From contig NC_132928.1 in NCBI RefSeq assembly GCF_047675955.1, forward strand, positions 51,330,889-51,394,888: a DNA stretch of 64,000 nucleotides, written 5' to 3'. The notes below the pieces were generated by a model. That model was not told where the DNA came from and searched no databases. It saw only the letters and a list, made by a program, of their open reading frames with translations. The position numbers and the translations under genes were made by a program. Of the stretch, positions 12,418 to 21,660 are shown piece after piece. The stretch is from Chlorocebus sabaeus. Taxonomy: Eukaryota; Chordata; Mammalia; Primates; Cercopithecidae. Each line of letters begins with the position of its first letter. Position 1 is the first letter of the stretch.

Positions 12418-12717
12418 TTTTTTTTTTTTTGAGACGGAGTTTCACTCTTGTTGCCTGGGCTGGAGTGCAATGGTGCAATCTCAGCTTGGCTCACTGCAAC
12501 CTCCGCCTCCCAGGTTCAAGCTATTCTCCTGCCTCAGCCTCCCGAGTAGCTGGGATTAGAGGCATGTGCCACCACACCTGGCTAATTTTGTATTTTTGAT
12601 AGAGATGGGGTTTTCCCATGTTGGTCAGGCTGGTCTCGAACTCCCAACCTCAGGTGATCCAGCTGCCTTGGCGCCCCAAAGTGCTGGGATTACAGGCGTG
12701 AGCCACCACATCCAGCC
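12418..12717 (-). mobile_element. Full-length AluS-like, antisense
   Basis: T-tract, gagacggagtttcactcttg ... gcgtgagccaccacatccag. Dimeric, about 300 bp. Confidence 0.95.
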
Positions 12718-12902
12718 TTGTGGCACATATTATATCATACCTCATATGACATAATATGATATACTGTATTTAATAAAATTTATGCCTATTTGTTGTAGAG
12801 AACTCTACTAGGAGTTGTAAGGAAATCAAAGATAAACACAAACTCTGCCCTCAAGGAACCTGCCATTTAATACAGAATTTAGACACTAAATATAAATTTA
12901 TA

Positions 12903-15537
12903 CACAGGCTTATTAGTAGACTGGACATGGCTGAGGAAAGAATCTCTAAGCATGAGGATATATCAATAGAAACATCCAAAACTGAAAAGCAAGCAAACAA
13001 AAATACCCAGAAAAGAATATCCAAAGATTACAGGACAACTACAAAAGGCATAACATGTGTAATGGGAATACCAAAAGGAGAAAAGAGAAATAAATAGCAG
13101 AAAATCAGAAAGAATAATGACTGAGAATTTCCCCAAATTAATATACCAAACCAAAGATCCAGGAAGCTCAGAGAATACCAAGCAGCACAGATGTCAAAAA
13201 ACCCCCTAAAAGAAAAAAAATCCCAACCCCCAAAACTACACTGAGGCATATCATTTTCAAACTGCAGAAAAACAAAGATAAAGAAAAAATCCTAAAGAAG
13301 CCAGAAGGAAAAAACATTTTATGTACAGAGGAACAAAAATAAGCATTACATCTGGCTTCTCCTCAGAAACCATACAAACTAGAGAATGGAGTGAAATATT
13401 AAAGTGTTGAGAGGGAAAAAAAAGAACCCAGACTATCAACCTAGAATTCTATAACCTGCAAAACTATCCTTCAAAAGTGAAGGTGAAATAAAGCTTTCTC
13501 ACATACATGAAAAAATTGAGGAAATTTGTTGCCAGTAGACCAGCCTTGCAAAAAATGTTTAAAGAAGTTCCTTAGAGAGAAAGAACAATATAGGTCAGAA
13601 ATTGGACCTTGTTAAGAAAAGGAAGAGTATAGAAGCAATAAGTGAAAATAAAACAACCTTTTGCTTTTCTTCTTAATTGATTTAATATCAAAATAATAAT
13701 AATGTATTTAATTATGCATGCTTATGTATGCTATGTATATATGATATATATGCTTATGTATACTTATATATAAGGGAAATGAATACTAATGATACAAATG
13801 ACAAGATGGAAAAATTAAGATTATTTTATTATAAGGTGCTCATACTATCTATGAAGTTGTATAGTGTTATGTGAAAATGGACTTGGGTTAGTTATAAACT
13901 TAAAACACTGCAAATTCTAGGGAAACCACTAATTTTTTTTTAAATAAGCATAATTGATATGCTAAGAAAGGAGAAAAAATGGAATCATATAAGTCATTCA
14001 GTTACAATCGTGAAAGGTTATAACAGTGGAAGACAAAAATAAGGACACAGAACAAAGGCAACAAATAGAAAACAGTTAACAAATATGGTTAGAAACCCAA
14101 CTAAATCAATAATCACTCTGAATGTCAACAGTCCAAATACACCAATTAAAAGAGACTGTCAGTGTGGATCAGAAAACAAGACCCAACTATATATCATCTA
14201 CAAGAAACTCACTTTAAATAAAAAGGCACATAAAGATTAATAGTAAATGGATGGAAAAAACATACTATGCCAACACTAATCAAAAGAAAGCAGGCATAGC
14301 TATATTAATTTCAGACAGAGCAGATATTAGAGCAAGAAAACAAGGATAAAGAAGGGCATTACATAATGATAAATGGATCAATTCTCCAAGAAGACAGCCT
14401 TAATGTACATATGCCTAATAACAGAGTATAAAGAGACATGAGGTAAAACTGGTAAGAGTTGCTAGGAGAAACAGATAAATCTATATAGTTGAAGACTGCA
14501 ACACCTATCGATCAGAAATGGACAGATCTAGCAGGCAGAAAATCAGTGAGGACATAGTTTAACTCCAAAACACCATGTAATCAACTGAATATAACTGACA
14601 TCTATAGACTACTTTATCCAACAACAGCAGAATAGAGGTTCCTCAAGCTCATATGGAACATTCACCAAGACAGATCCAATTCTGGGCATAAAACACACAT
14701 TAATAAATTTAAAGAAAAGAGACCATACAATGTCTTCTTTCAAACCATAATGGAATTAAACTAGAAATCAGTAATAGAAAGATGACTAGAAAACCCCAAA
14801 ATATGTGGGAATTAAACAACATACTTCTAAACAACACATGAATCAAAAAAGAAATCTCAAGAGAAATTAAAAAACACTTTGAACTGAATGAAATAAAAAT
14901 GAAAACACAACATTAAAATTTTGTGGTATGCAGTAAAAACAGTGCTTAGAGGAAAATTTATAGCATTGAATGCATATACTAGAAAAGAAGAAAGATCTAA
15001 ACCCAATACTAAGTTTCTACCTTAGAAAACTAGAAAAAAAGAGAGTAAATTAAATCCAAAGCAAACACAAGAAAAGAAATAAAAATTAGTGCAGAACCAA
15101 TGAAACTGAAAACAATAAATCAATAGACAAAATCAATAAAATCAAAAGTTGGTTCCTCATGAAGAACGATAAAATTTGTAAGTCTCTAGCCAGGCTAAGA
15201 AAAAAATAGAGAGTACCCAAATGACTAATATTAGAAATAAAAAAGGGGACATCACAATAGGTCTTATGGACATTAAAATGGTACAAAGGGATTTGATAAT
15301 CTAGACGAAACAGATCAATTCCTTGAAAGACACGATCTGCCAAACTTATACAGGAAGAAATAGACAATATGAATAGGGCTATATCTATTAAAGAAATTGA
15401 GTCAATAATTAATAACCTTACAAAACAGAAGCACCAGGCCCAGATGGGTTCCACTGGTGAATTCCATGAAATATTAAAGGAAGAAATGATACCAATTCTC
15501 TACAATGTCTTTCAGAAGATAGAAGCAGAGAGAATAT
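12903..15537 (+). mobile_element. Old L1 (ORF1 end to mid ORF2), sense
   Basis: Long A-rich plus-strand L1: ggagtgaaatattaaagtg and cctgcaaaactatccttcaa (ORF1/linker side), ccaactatatatcatctacaag, caggcatagctatatt, atcaattctccaagaagaca, aaccaatgaaactgaaaac and aggcccagatgggttccact (ORF2 endonuclease and reverse-transcriptase side). Many stops; no working ORF. It ends abruptly near 15537. Confidence 0.85.
13714..13775. repeat. AT/GT-rich simple repeat
   Basis: Repeating tatgtatgct and atatatgctta units inside the L1. Confidence 0.7.
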
Positions 15538-15540
15538 TTC

Positions 15541-16145
15541 TTAACTTAGTTTTAGATTCACAGCAAAACTGAATAAAAGATATAAAGATTTCCAATGTTC
15601 CTCCCCTTCCCTCTACACATGCATAGCCACTCCTACCAACATCCCCTACCAAACTGGAATATTTGTCACAATTGATGAATCTACATTGACATCATCATCA
15701 CCCATATTCCATAGTTTACTTTAGGGTTTTCTATTGGTGTTGTGCATTCTACAGGTTTGGACAAATGTATGGTGACATGTATTATGCAGACCACATTTAC
15801 TACTCAAAATCCTCTGTGCTCTGCCTCTTCATTCCGCAGCACCTCCCACACGCCAACCCCTGGCAAACAGTGATCTTTTTACCGATTCCATAGTTTTACC
15901 TTTTCTAGAATGTCATACATTGATAGTCCCCCATTTAAGATGGTTTGAACAATTTTTTGATTTATGATGGGTTTATCAGGATGTTAAATACTTTCCAATT
16001 TAGGATATTTTTTACTTACAATGGGCTTATTTGGACATAACCCCATTGTAAGTCAAGGAGCATCTGTAGTTGGAATCATACTGCAGCCTTTTTAGATTGG
16101 CTTGTTTCACTTAGTAATACGTACTTAAGGTTCCTCTGGGTCTGG
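15541..16145 (-). mobile_element. L1M/HAL1-type 3' UTR, antisense, split by a MITE
   Basis: Reverse complement of an L1M 3' end: agattcacagcaaaactgaa, cctctacacatgcatagcca, gtttggacaaatgtatgg, aatcctctgtgctctgcctc, then after the inserted element gttggaatcatactgcagcc and ttggcttgtttcacttagta. Confidence 0.8.
15922..16068 (-). mobile_element. Small TcMar-Tigger-type nonautonomous element
   Basis: tagtcccccatttaagatgg ... ccccattgtaagtcaaggag, catctgta: the ends can pair with the classic AGATGCTCCTTGACTTACAA side. It splits the L1 3' UTR at a TA. Family name (MER6/Tigger-like) from memory. Confidence 0.6.
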
Positions 16146-16830
16146 TCTGTTTTTTTTTTTTTTTTTCTGCAGTCTTCTTTTTCTTTGCTTTTCAGTCTTG
16201 TCAGTTTCTAGTGAGATGTCCTCAAGCTCAGAAATTCCTTCCTCAATTGTGTCCTGTCTACTAATATGCACATAAAAGGCATTCTTCATTTCTGCTACAG
16301 TGTTTTTGATTTCCAGCATTTCCTTTTGTTTCTTTTTTATAATTTCTATCTCTCTTCCTACATTGTCCATCTGTTCTTGCATGCTATCTGCTTTATCCAT
16401 TAGAGCCCTTAGTATATTAATCATAATTGTATTAAATTTCTGATCTGATAATTTCAATATTATCTGAGGCTGGTTCTGATGCTTGCTCTGTCTCTTTAAA
16501 CTGTTTTCTGCCTTTTAGTATGTTCAGTAATTTTTTTCTTGCTAGCTGTATATGCTGTACTAGGTGACAGGAACTGCAGTAAACAGGCTTTTAGTAATGT
16601 AGTAGTAAGGTGGGGGAAAACATTCTGAAGTTCTGTTAGATCTCAGTCTTTTAATGAGTCTGTGTTTCTGGACTGTGAACTTCGTAAGTGCTTCTCAGTG
16701 CCCCTCACCTCACCCACCCCACTTAGGTGGAAGGGGATGACTAGAGAGGGCTGGAATTGGGGATTTCCCTTCCTTCTTATCAGTTAGGTTCTGGTTAGTC
16801 TTCTGAGAGCAGACCTTGTTAAGAAAAACA
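16146..16830 (-). mobile_element. L1/HAL1-type ORF1 and upstream part, antisense
   Basis: A 110-codon minus open frame from 16457 reads FNTIMINILRALMDKADSM, then QEQMDNVGREIEIIKKKQKE, MLEIKNTVAEMKNAF, and ISELEDISLET: the ORF1 coiled-coil of L1-type elements, an RNA chaperone that trimerises. The RNA-binding C-terminal part is missing. It is joined almost directly to a 3' UTR (15541-16145) with no ORF2, as in the HAL1 'half-L1' family. Confidence 0.7.
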
Positions 16831-16835
16831 GAATG

Positions 16836-17035
16836 GGCCGAGTGCGGTGGCTTATGCCTGTAATCCCAGCACTTTGGGAAGCTGAGGCAGGCGGATCACC
16901 TGAGGTCAGGAGTTTGAGACCAGCCTGGCCAACATGGCGAAACCCCATCTCTACTAAACATACAAAAATTAGCCGGAGATCGTGCCACTGCACTCCAGCC
17001 TGGGAGACAGAGCAAGACTCGGAAGAAAAGAAAGA
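16836..17035 (+). mobile_element. Alu with right-monomer deletion, sense
   Basis: ggccgagtgcggtggcttat ... acaaaaattagccg joined directly to gagatcgtgccactgcac: most of the right monomer (about 110 bp) is missing. The tail runs into GACA, G and GA repeats. Confidence 0.9.
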
Positions 17036-17044
17036 CAGACAGAC

Positions 17045-17073
17045 GGGGGGGGGGGGGGGGGGGAGAGGGGGGG

Positions 17074-17130
<57 letters not shown>
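17045..17130 (+). repeat. (G)19 then (GGGA)/(GA)n purine tract
   Basis: Nineteen G in a row (17045-17063), short GGGGA blocks, then about 25 GA units. All-purine for about 85 bp. Confidence 0.97.
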
Positions 17131-17135
<5 letters not shown>

Positions 17136-17598
17136 TCTGATGCATTTCAAAATGGCTCCTTTCCCTTCTCCTTGCTGGAAAAATGAGGGGAATTTTCTCA
17201 GATATTCACTCTGAGAACCTGGTAGGACTCCAGGAGGTAAAATTTTTAAAAATTGTGGCCTCCGCATTAATGAATACCCCTGCAGTTTTTCTCTCTCAGA
17301 CTTGGACACATAAAGCCTCCAGCATTTCATAAATTACAGTTGAGGTTTTCCTATCTGGAAACAAGAAGTCTTGCATTTAAACTTTTGAGGAGATGGCATA
17401 ATGTTATATTTACCTTAACATCTACCACAATGTTTAAACTTTAGTAAGTCCTTGACAAATATATACATGAAATTATGGCTGATTTAGGAACACAGATAAG
17501 GAAAAGGTTAAGATTGTACAGAGTGGTCAGTAACACTTCTCGGAGATAGTGAAACCTTTCAAAATTTTGTGGCCATCTCCTTGAGGTAAATGAAGCAT

Positions 17599-17909
17599 TT
17601 GTTTGTTTGTTTGTTTTTTTGTTTTTTGAGACAGAGTCTCGCTCTGTCGCCCAGGCTGGAGTGCAGTGGTCGGATCTCAGCTCACTGCAAGCTCCGCCTC
17701 CCAGGTTTAAGCCATTCTCCTGCCTCAGCCTCCCGAGTAGCTGGGACTACAGGCGCCCGCCACCTCGCTCGGCTAGTTTTTTGTATTTTTTAGTAGAGAC
17801 GGGGTTTCACCGGGTTAGCCAGGATGGTCTCGATCTCCTGACCTCATGATCCGCCCGTCTCGGCCTCCCAAAGTGCTGGGATTACAGGCTTGAGCCACCG
17901 CGCCTGGTC
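17599..17909 (-). mobile_element. Full-length AluY, Old World monkey type, antisense
   Basis: TTTG-rich tail then gagacagagtctcgctctgt ... cttgagccaccgcgcctgg; contains cacctcgctcggctag and cgcccgtctcggcc. Flanked by GAAGCAT at 17592-17598 and 17910-17916, a short target duplication. Confidence 0.93.
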
Positions 17910-18322
17910 GAAGCATGGTTTTAACCCGAGAAACTGTTTCTCTCAGAGCTCTATTTAGTTGAAGTTTTTTCATTCTCCATTACCCGATATTCAGTGGTAC
18001 CCGGGAAGAGGTAGCTGGACTTTACCTAGCTTACCATGACTGTTTCCAAATCGATCTTCCATGAAGTCATGGTTTGGAGTAAATGCATATTTTTTAAGGT
18101 ACACACCATCTTGATTTAGCATTCTTCATCTCTCTTTGCTGCTCTCATGTTTCAATCTCTCTTTCACTTTCCTTTATTCATTAAGAACTTTAGCCCCTAG
18201 CTTGTAATATTTTTCTGTCTCTTAACACCATGCTAGAAAATAACCAAATAGTGATGTCTAGTACCCTAGCTTCATAATTCCTTGACTCCCTTACTCAGTA
18301 TCCTCCCCTTCAGCCACCCACT

Positions 18323-18339
18323 TTTTTTTTTTTTTTTTT
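18323..18339 (-). repeat. Poly-A tail of the RPS14 retrocopy
   Basis: A run of T on the plus strand, directly after the target-site copy CCACCCACT and directly before the complement of the RPS14 3' UTR. It is the poly-A of the retrotransposed mRNA. Confidence 0.9.
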
Positions 18340-18802
18340 AACACGATGGCAAATTATTAACAGAAAATAGTTTGAGGAGTCCTGTTCACAGACTGTGACC
18401 ATGGCGACCCCACTTTCCATGGGTGCTGTCAGAGGGGATGGGGGTGACGTCCTCAATCCGCCCAATCTTCATAACCAAGTGGGCAAGGGCTCTGAAGGCC
18501 GACTGGCCCCAGGTCCAGGGGTCTTGGTCGTATTTCCTCCTGTGGCCCAGAGTTTGATGTGTAGGGCAGCGATACCTAGCTTCTTGCACCTCTGGGCCAC
18601 ATCCTGGGCAGCCAACATAGCAGCACATGGCGAGGATTCATCTCGGTCTTCATCCCACCAGTCACACAGCAGATGGTTTCTTTGCCAGAAAGATCAGTGA
18701 CATGGACAAAAGTGTCATTGAAGATTGCAAAAATATGGCAGACACCAAATACATTTCTCTCCTTCAGCCACCTGAGGTGTGCCATTTTTGCATGTCGTCT
18801 CT
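18340..18802 (-). pseudogene. RPS14P: RPS14 processed pseudogene (40S ribosomal protein uS11)
   Basis: Reading minus, the segment carries the RPS14 mRNA: a bit of 5' UTR (agacgacatgcaaaaATGGCAC, with changes), ENVFGVCHIFA, FNDTFVHVTDLSGKETIC, VTGGMK, MKIGRIEDVTPIPSDST, a stop, and the 3' UTR with the AATAAA-like site (changed to TTAATAATTT). It ends in a poly-A (poly-T at 18322-18339 on plus). No introns are present, so it is a retrocopy. It is dead. About 50 nt after the ATG are missing (MAPRKGKEKKEEQ... lost), apparently between two ACCTC repeats. A deletion of about 10 nt after VTGGMK shifts the frame. Basic C-terminal residues are replaced (RRKGGRRGRRL has become HGKWGRHGHSL). It is flanked by CCACCCACT at 18314-18322 and 18803-18811. 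Confidence 0.95.
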
Positions 18803-18811
18803 CCACCCACT

Positions 18812-20141
18812 CATTTTTTTAAATTCAATTTTTATTTTTATTCAATAGTTTTAGGGCAACAGATTGTGTTCGATTGCATGGAAAAGTTCTTTAGTGGTGA
18901 TCTGTGAGATTTTGGGGCACCCATCACCTGAACAGTATAGACCGTACCCAATGTGTAGTCTTTTTTTTTTTTTTTTTTTTTTTTGAGATGGAGTCTTGCT
19001 CTGTCGCCCAGGCTGGAGTGCAGTGGCAGCATCTCAGCTCACTGCAACAATGGGTAGTCTTTTATCCCTCACCCATCTCCCACCCTTCCTCCCAAGTCCC
19101 CAGAGTCCATTATATCATTCTTATGCCTTTGTGTCCTCACAGCTTAGCTTCCACTTATAAGTGAGAACATACAATGTTTGGTTTTCCATTCCTGAGTTAT
19201 TTCACTAAGAATAATGGTCTCCAACTCCATCCAGGCTGCTGCAAATGCCATTATTTCATTCTTTTATTTCATTCCTTGTGACTGAGTAGTATTCCACGGT
19301 GTGTGGAATACTTTTATTTATCCACCCATTAGGTGATAGGCATTTAGACTGGTTCCATATTTTTGCAATTGTGAATTGTGCTACTATACACATGTGTGCA
19401 AGCGTCTTTTTCATATGACTTCTTTTCCTCTGGGTAGATATCTAGTGGTGGGATTGCTGGATCAAATGGCAGTTCTACTTTTAGTTCTTTAAGGAATCTG
19501 TATATTGTTTTCCATAGTGGTTGTACTAGTTTACATTCCCACTAGCAGTGTAAAAGTGTTCCCTTTTTACCACATCCATGTCAACATCTGTTATTTTTAA
19601 ATTTTTAATTATGGTCATTCTTGCAGAGTAAGGTGGTTATCTCATTGTGGTTTTGATTTGCATTTCCCTGATAATTTGTGATGCTGAGCATTTTTTTTTC
19701 ACGTTTGTTGGCCATTTGTATATCTTCTTTTGAGAATTGTGTATTCATGTCCTTTGCTCACTTTTTGACGGGATTATTTGTTTTTTTTCTTGATTTGTTT
19801 AAGTTCCTGGTAGATTCTGGATATTAGTCGTTTGGCAGATGCAGTTTGCGAACATTTTCTCTCACTCTGTGGGTTGTCTGTTTACTGATTCTGATATCTT
19901 TTGCTGTGCAGAAGCTTTTTAGTTTTATTAGGTCCCATCTATTTATCATTACTTTTGTTGCATTTGCTTTTGGGTTCTTGGTCATGAAGTCTTTGCCTAA
20001 GTCATTGTCTAGAAGAGTTTTTCCGATGTTATCTTCTAGAATTCTTATGGTTTCAGGTCTTAGATGTAAGTCTTTGATCCATCTTGAGTTGATTTTGTAT
20101 AACGTGAGAGATGAGGATCCAGCTTCATTCTTCTATATTTT
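18812..20141 (-). mobile_element. 5'-truncated L1 (3' end of ORF2 and 3' UTR), antisense
   Basis: The plus strand carries the reverse complement of a primate-age L1 3' part: 3' end at about 18812-18840, then the 3' UTR (acccatcacctgaacag, gtgagaacatacaatgtttgg), then ORF2 (ggattgctggatcaaatgg, cttttgctgtgcagaagc, tcttgagttgattttgtat). It stops abruptly at 20141 followed by AGCCACCCACT (20142-20152), which repeats the copy at 18312-18322. That pair is its target-site duplication. A short truncated Alu sits inside at 18961-19048. No intact reading frame remains. Confidence 0.9.
18961..19048 (-). mobile_element. 5'-truncated Alu inside the L1, with target-site duplication
   Basis: Poly-T then gagatggagtcttgctctg...ctcactgcaac: only about the last 65 bp of an Alu plus tail, antisense. 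It is flanked by AATGtGTAGTCTTTT (from 18950) and AATGgGTAGTCTTTT (19049-19063), a near-perfect 15-bp duplication of L1 sequence. This is a later insertion into the L1. Confidence 0.9.
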
Positions 20142-20799
20142 AGCCACCCACTGTTCTATCTACACACTAGATTTTATCATCATTCAGAGATCCTCAGACA
20201 TCTTAAACAGCAATTTTTTTTTCCTCGGATTTCCTCCCTAATCACATGTCTTTCATATATCTCTTTCTCCACATTAATCTACTCTTGAACCTAACAGAAA
20301 CCTTCACTTTCTGGACCACCTCATTTTCTCCCTGTCCCTTGTTTTTTCCTGCTCTCTTTTCCTTCTCCCTAGATTCCGCAGCTAATCATCTGATGCTATT
20401 CAATTACCAACACCCTCCATTTTCTTAATGATTAGCTATCCAAAATAAAAGTTAAAACGATCTTTAAGTCAATCTTCCTGGTGCCATGACGAAGCTCTTT
20501 AGGAATACCACACAGCTGTACAGGATGAAACCACAAAAAAATTCACTGTTTCCAAGCTTGGCTTGGCTTCTACTATCCCTCCATCCTGGACCAACCATGT
20601 AATGAGCCTTCCCGCATTATCCTCTTCTGTGAAACAACAAAGTACATGTCAAGCCCAGTTGCCCATTGCCCCCTTCTGAGCAATTCCTTACATATTCAGG
20701 TCACTGTGCTTTGTGCCATGCAATCTTTCTGCCCTGGATCCATCTGACTGGTGAAGGGATGGATAATTAACCCAAAGGTACCTAAAAGCAGCTAAGAAT

Positions 20800-21215
20800 G
20801 GCCCTGGTAAGAGTTCTGCCTATATTAGAGTATCATCTGGTAACGACTTACCATTCCAGCTTGATCCCTGGTCATTCCACTTCATACTTCATCCTCCACT
20901 AACTTGAAATACCTGTAATTCTCTATATTCACCATGCATGTTTACCACTGCTCATATTCCTTCTCCCTGGCTGAATCATTCTTTTTGATAGAGTTGAGGA
21001 AAGATCTCTTCTAGGGTATCTTTTTTGACATTACCTGACCCTGCCCTAGATTACGTGCCCCTCCTCTGTGCTTTATAGAGAGATAGCCTTACATTTAGCA
21101 CAGTGCATGCCCACTTATGTGTCATCCTCACTAAACCCTGCAATCTTTGTGTTCCCAGGGCAGGTCTGATACCTGGTATTTAGTAGGGGCTCAAAAATTG
21201 CTTTCCGAACTGAAA
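20800..21215 (+). mobile_element. L2 3' part, sense
   Basis: ccttctccctggctgaatca, atgcccacttatgtgtcatc, tgtgttcccagggcaggtct, tatttagtaggggctcaaaa: the L2 3' end pattern, cut by the MaLR LTR. Confidence 0.6.
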
Positions 21216-21224
21216 AATCATATG

Positions 21225-21324
21225 TCGTGTGTCCTCAGATCATCTGAGAACTCACTCACTCACTATCATGAGAACAGCATAGGGGAAATCCTCTCCCATG
21301 ACGCAATCTTCTCCCACCACCTCC
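21225..21324 (-). mobile_element. MaLR LTR piece (MST/THE1 type), antisense
   Basis: ctcactcactatcatgagaa, cagcataggggaaatcctct, cccatgacgcaatcttctcc is the reverse complement of the LTR's middle (ATGATAGTGAGT side). Confidence 0.6.
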
Positions 21325-21540
21325 CATGGTTTAAAAGTGTGGCACTTCCCAGCTTGCTCTCTCTTGCCTCCACTTGAAGAAGGTCCTTCTTTTCCTTCCG
21401 CTATAACTGTAAATTTCCTGAGGCCTCCTAGTCATGCTTCCTGTTAAGGCTGTGGAACTGTGAGTCAATTAAACCTCTTTCCTCATAAATTACTCAGTCT
21501 CAGGTAGTTCTTTATAGTAGTGTGAAAACAGACTAATACA
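21325..21540 (+). mobile_element. MaLR LTR 3' part (MST/THE1 type), sense
   Basis: ggtttaaaagtgtggcactt, ggaactgtgagtcaattaaa, cctctttcctcataaattac, tcagtctcaggtagttcttt, gaaaacagactaataca: the LTR 3' half with its polyadenylation region and terminus. Confidence 0.85.
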
Positions 21541-21660
21541 GAAGATACATGACTTTACCAAGGTCACACAGATGCTAAATGGCAGAGGAGACCTTTAAAT
21601 CTACGTAGCCCCACACTGGAACCCTTCCTTTCTAACCACTGTGCTATATGAATTCTCGAC
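21541..21660 (-). mobile_element. MIR fragment, antisense
   Basis: gactttaccaaggtcacaca, gatgctaaatggcagagga, ctttctaaccactgtgctat: the reverse-complement MIR core. Confidence 0.75.

Noticed and set aside
15086..15454. 122-codon minus-strand open frame
   Set aside because: It is the antisense shadow of L1 ORF2, hydrophobic because the plus strand is A-rich.
16896..17330. 144-codon minus-strand frame with SLSLSLS and PPPP runs
   Set aside because: Produced by the GA/G simple repeat and an Alu; not a gene.
19846..20241. 131-codon plus-strand frame, membrane-like
   Set aside because: Wrong strand of an L1 ORF2; hydrophobicity is a T-rich artefact.
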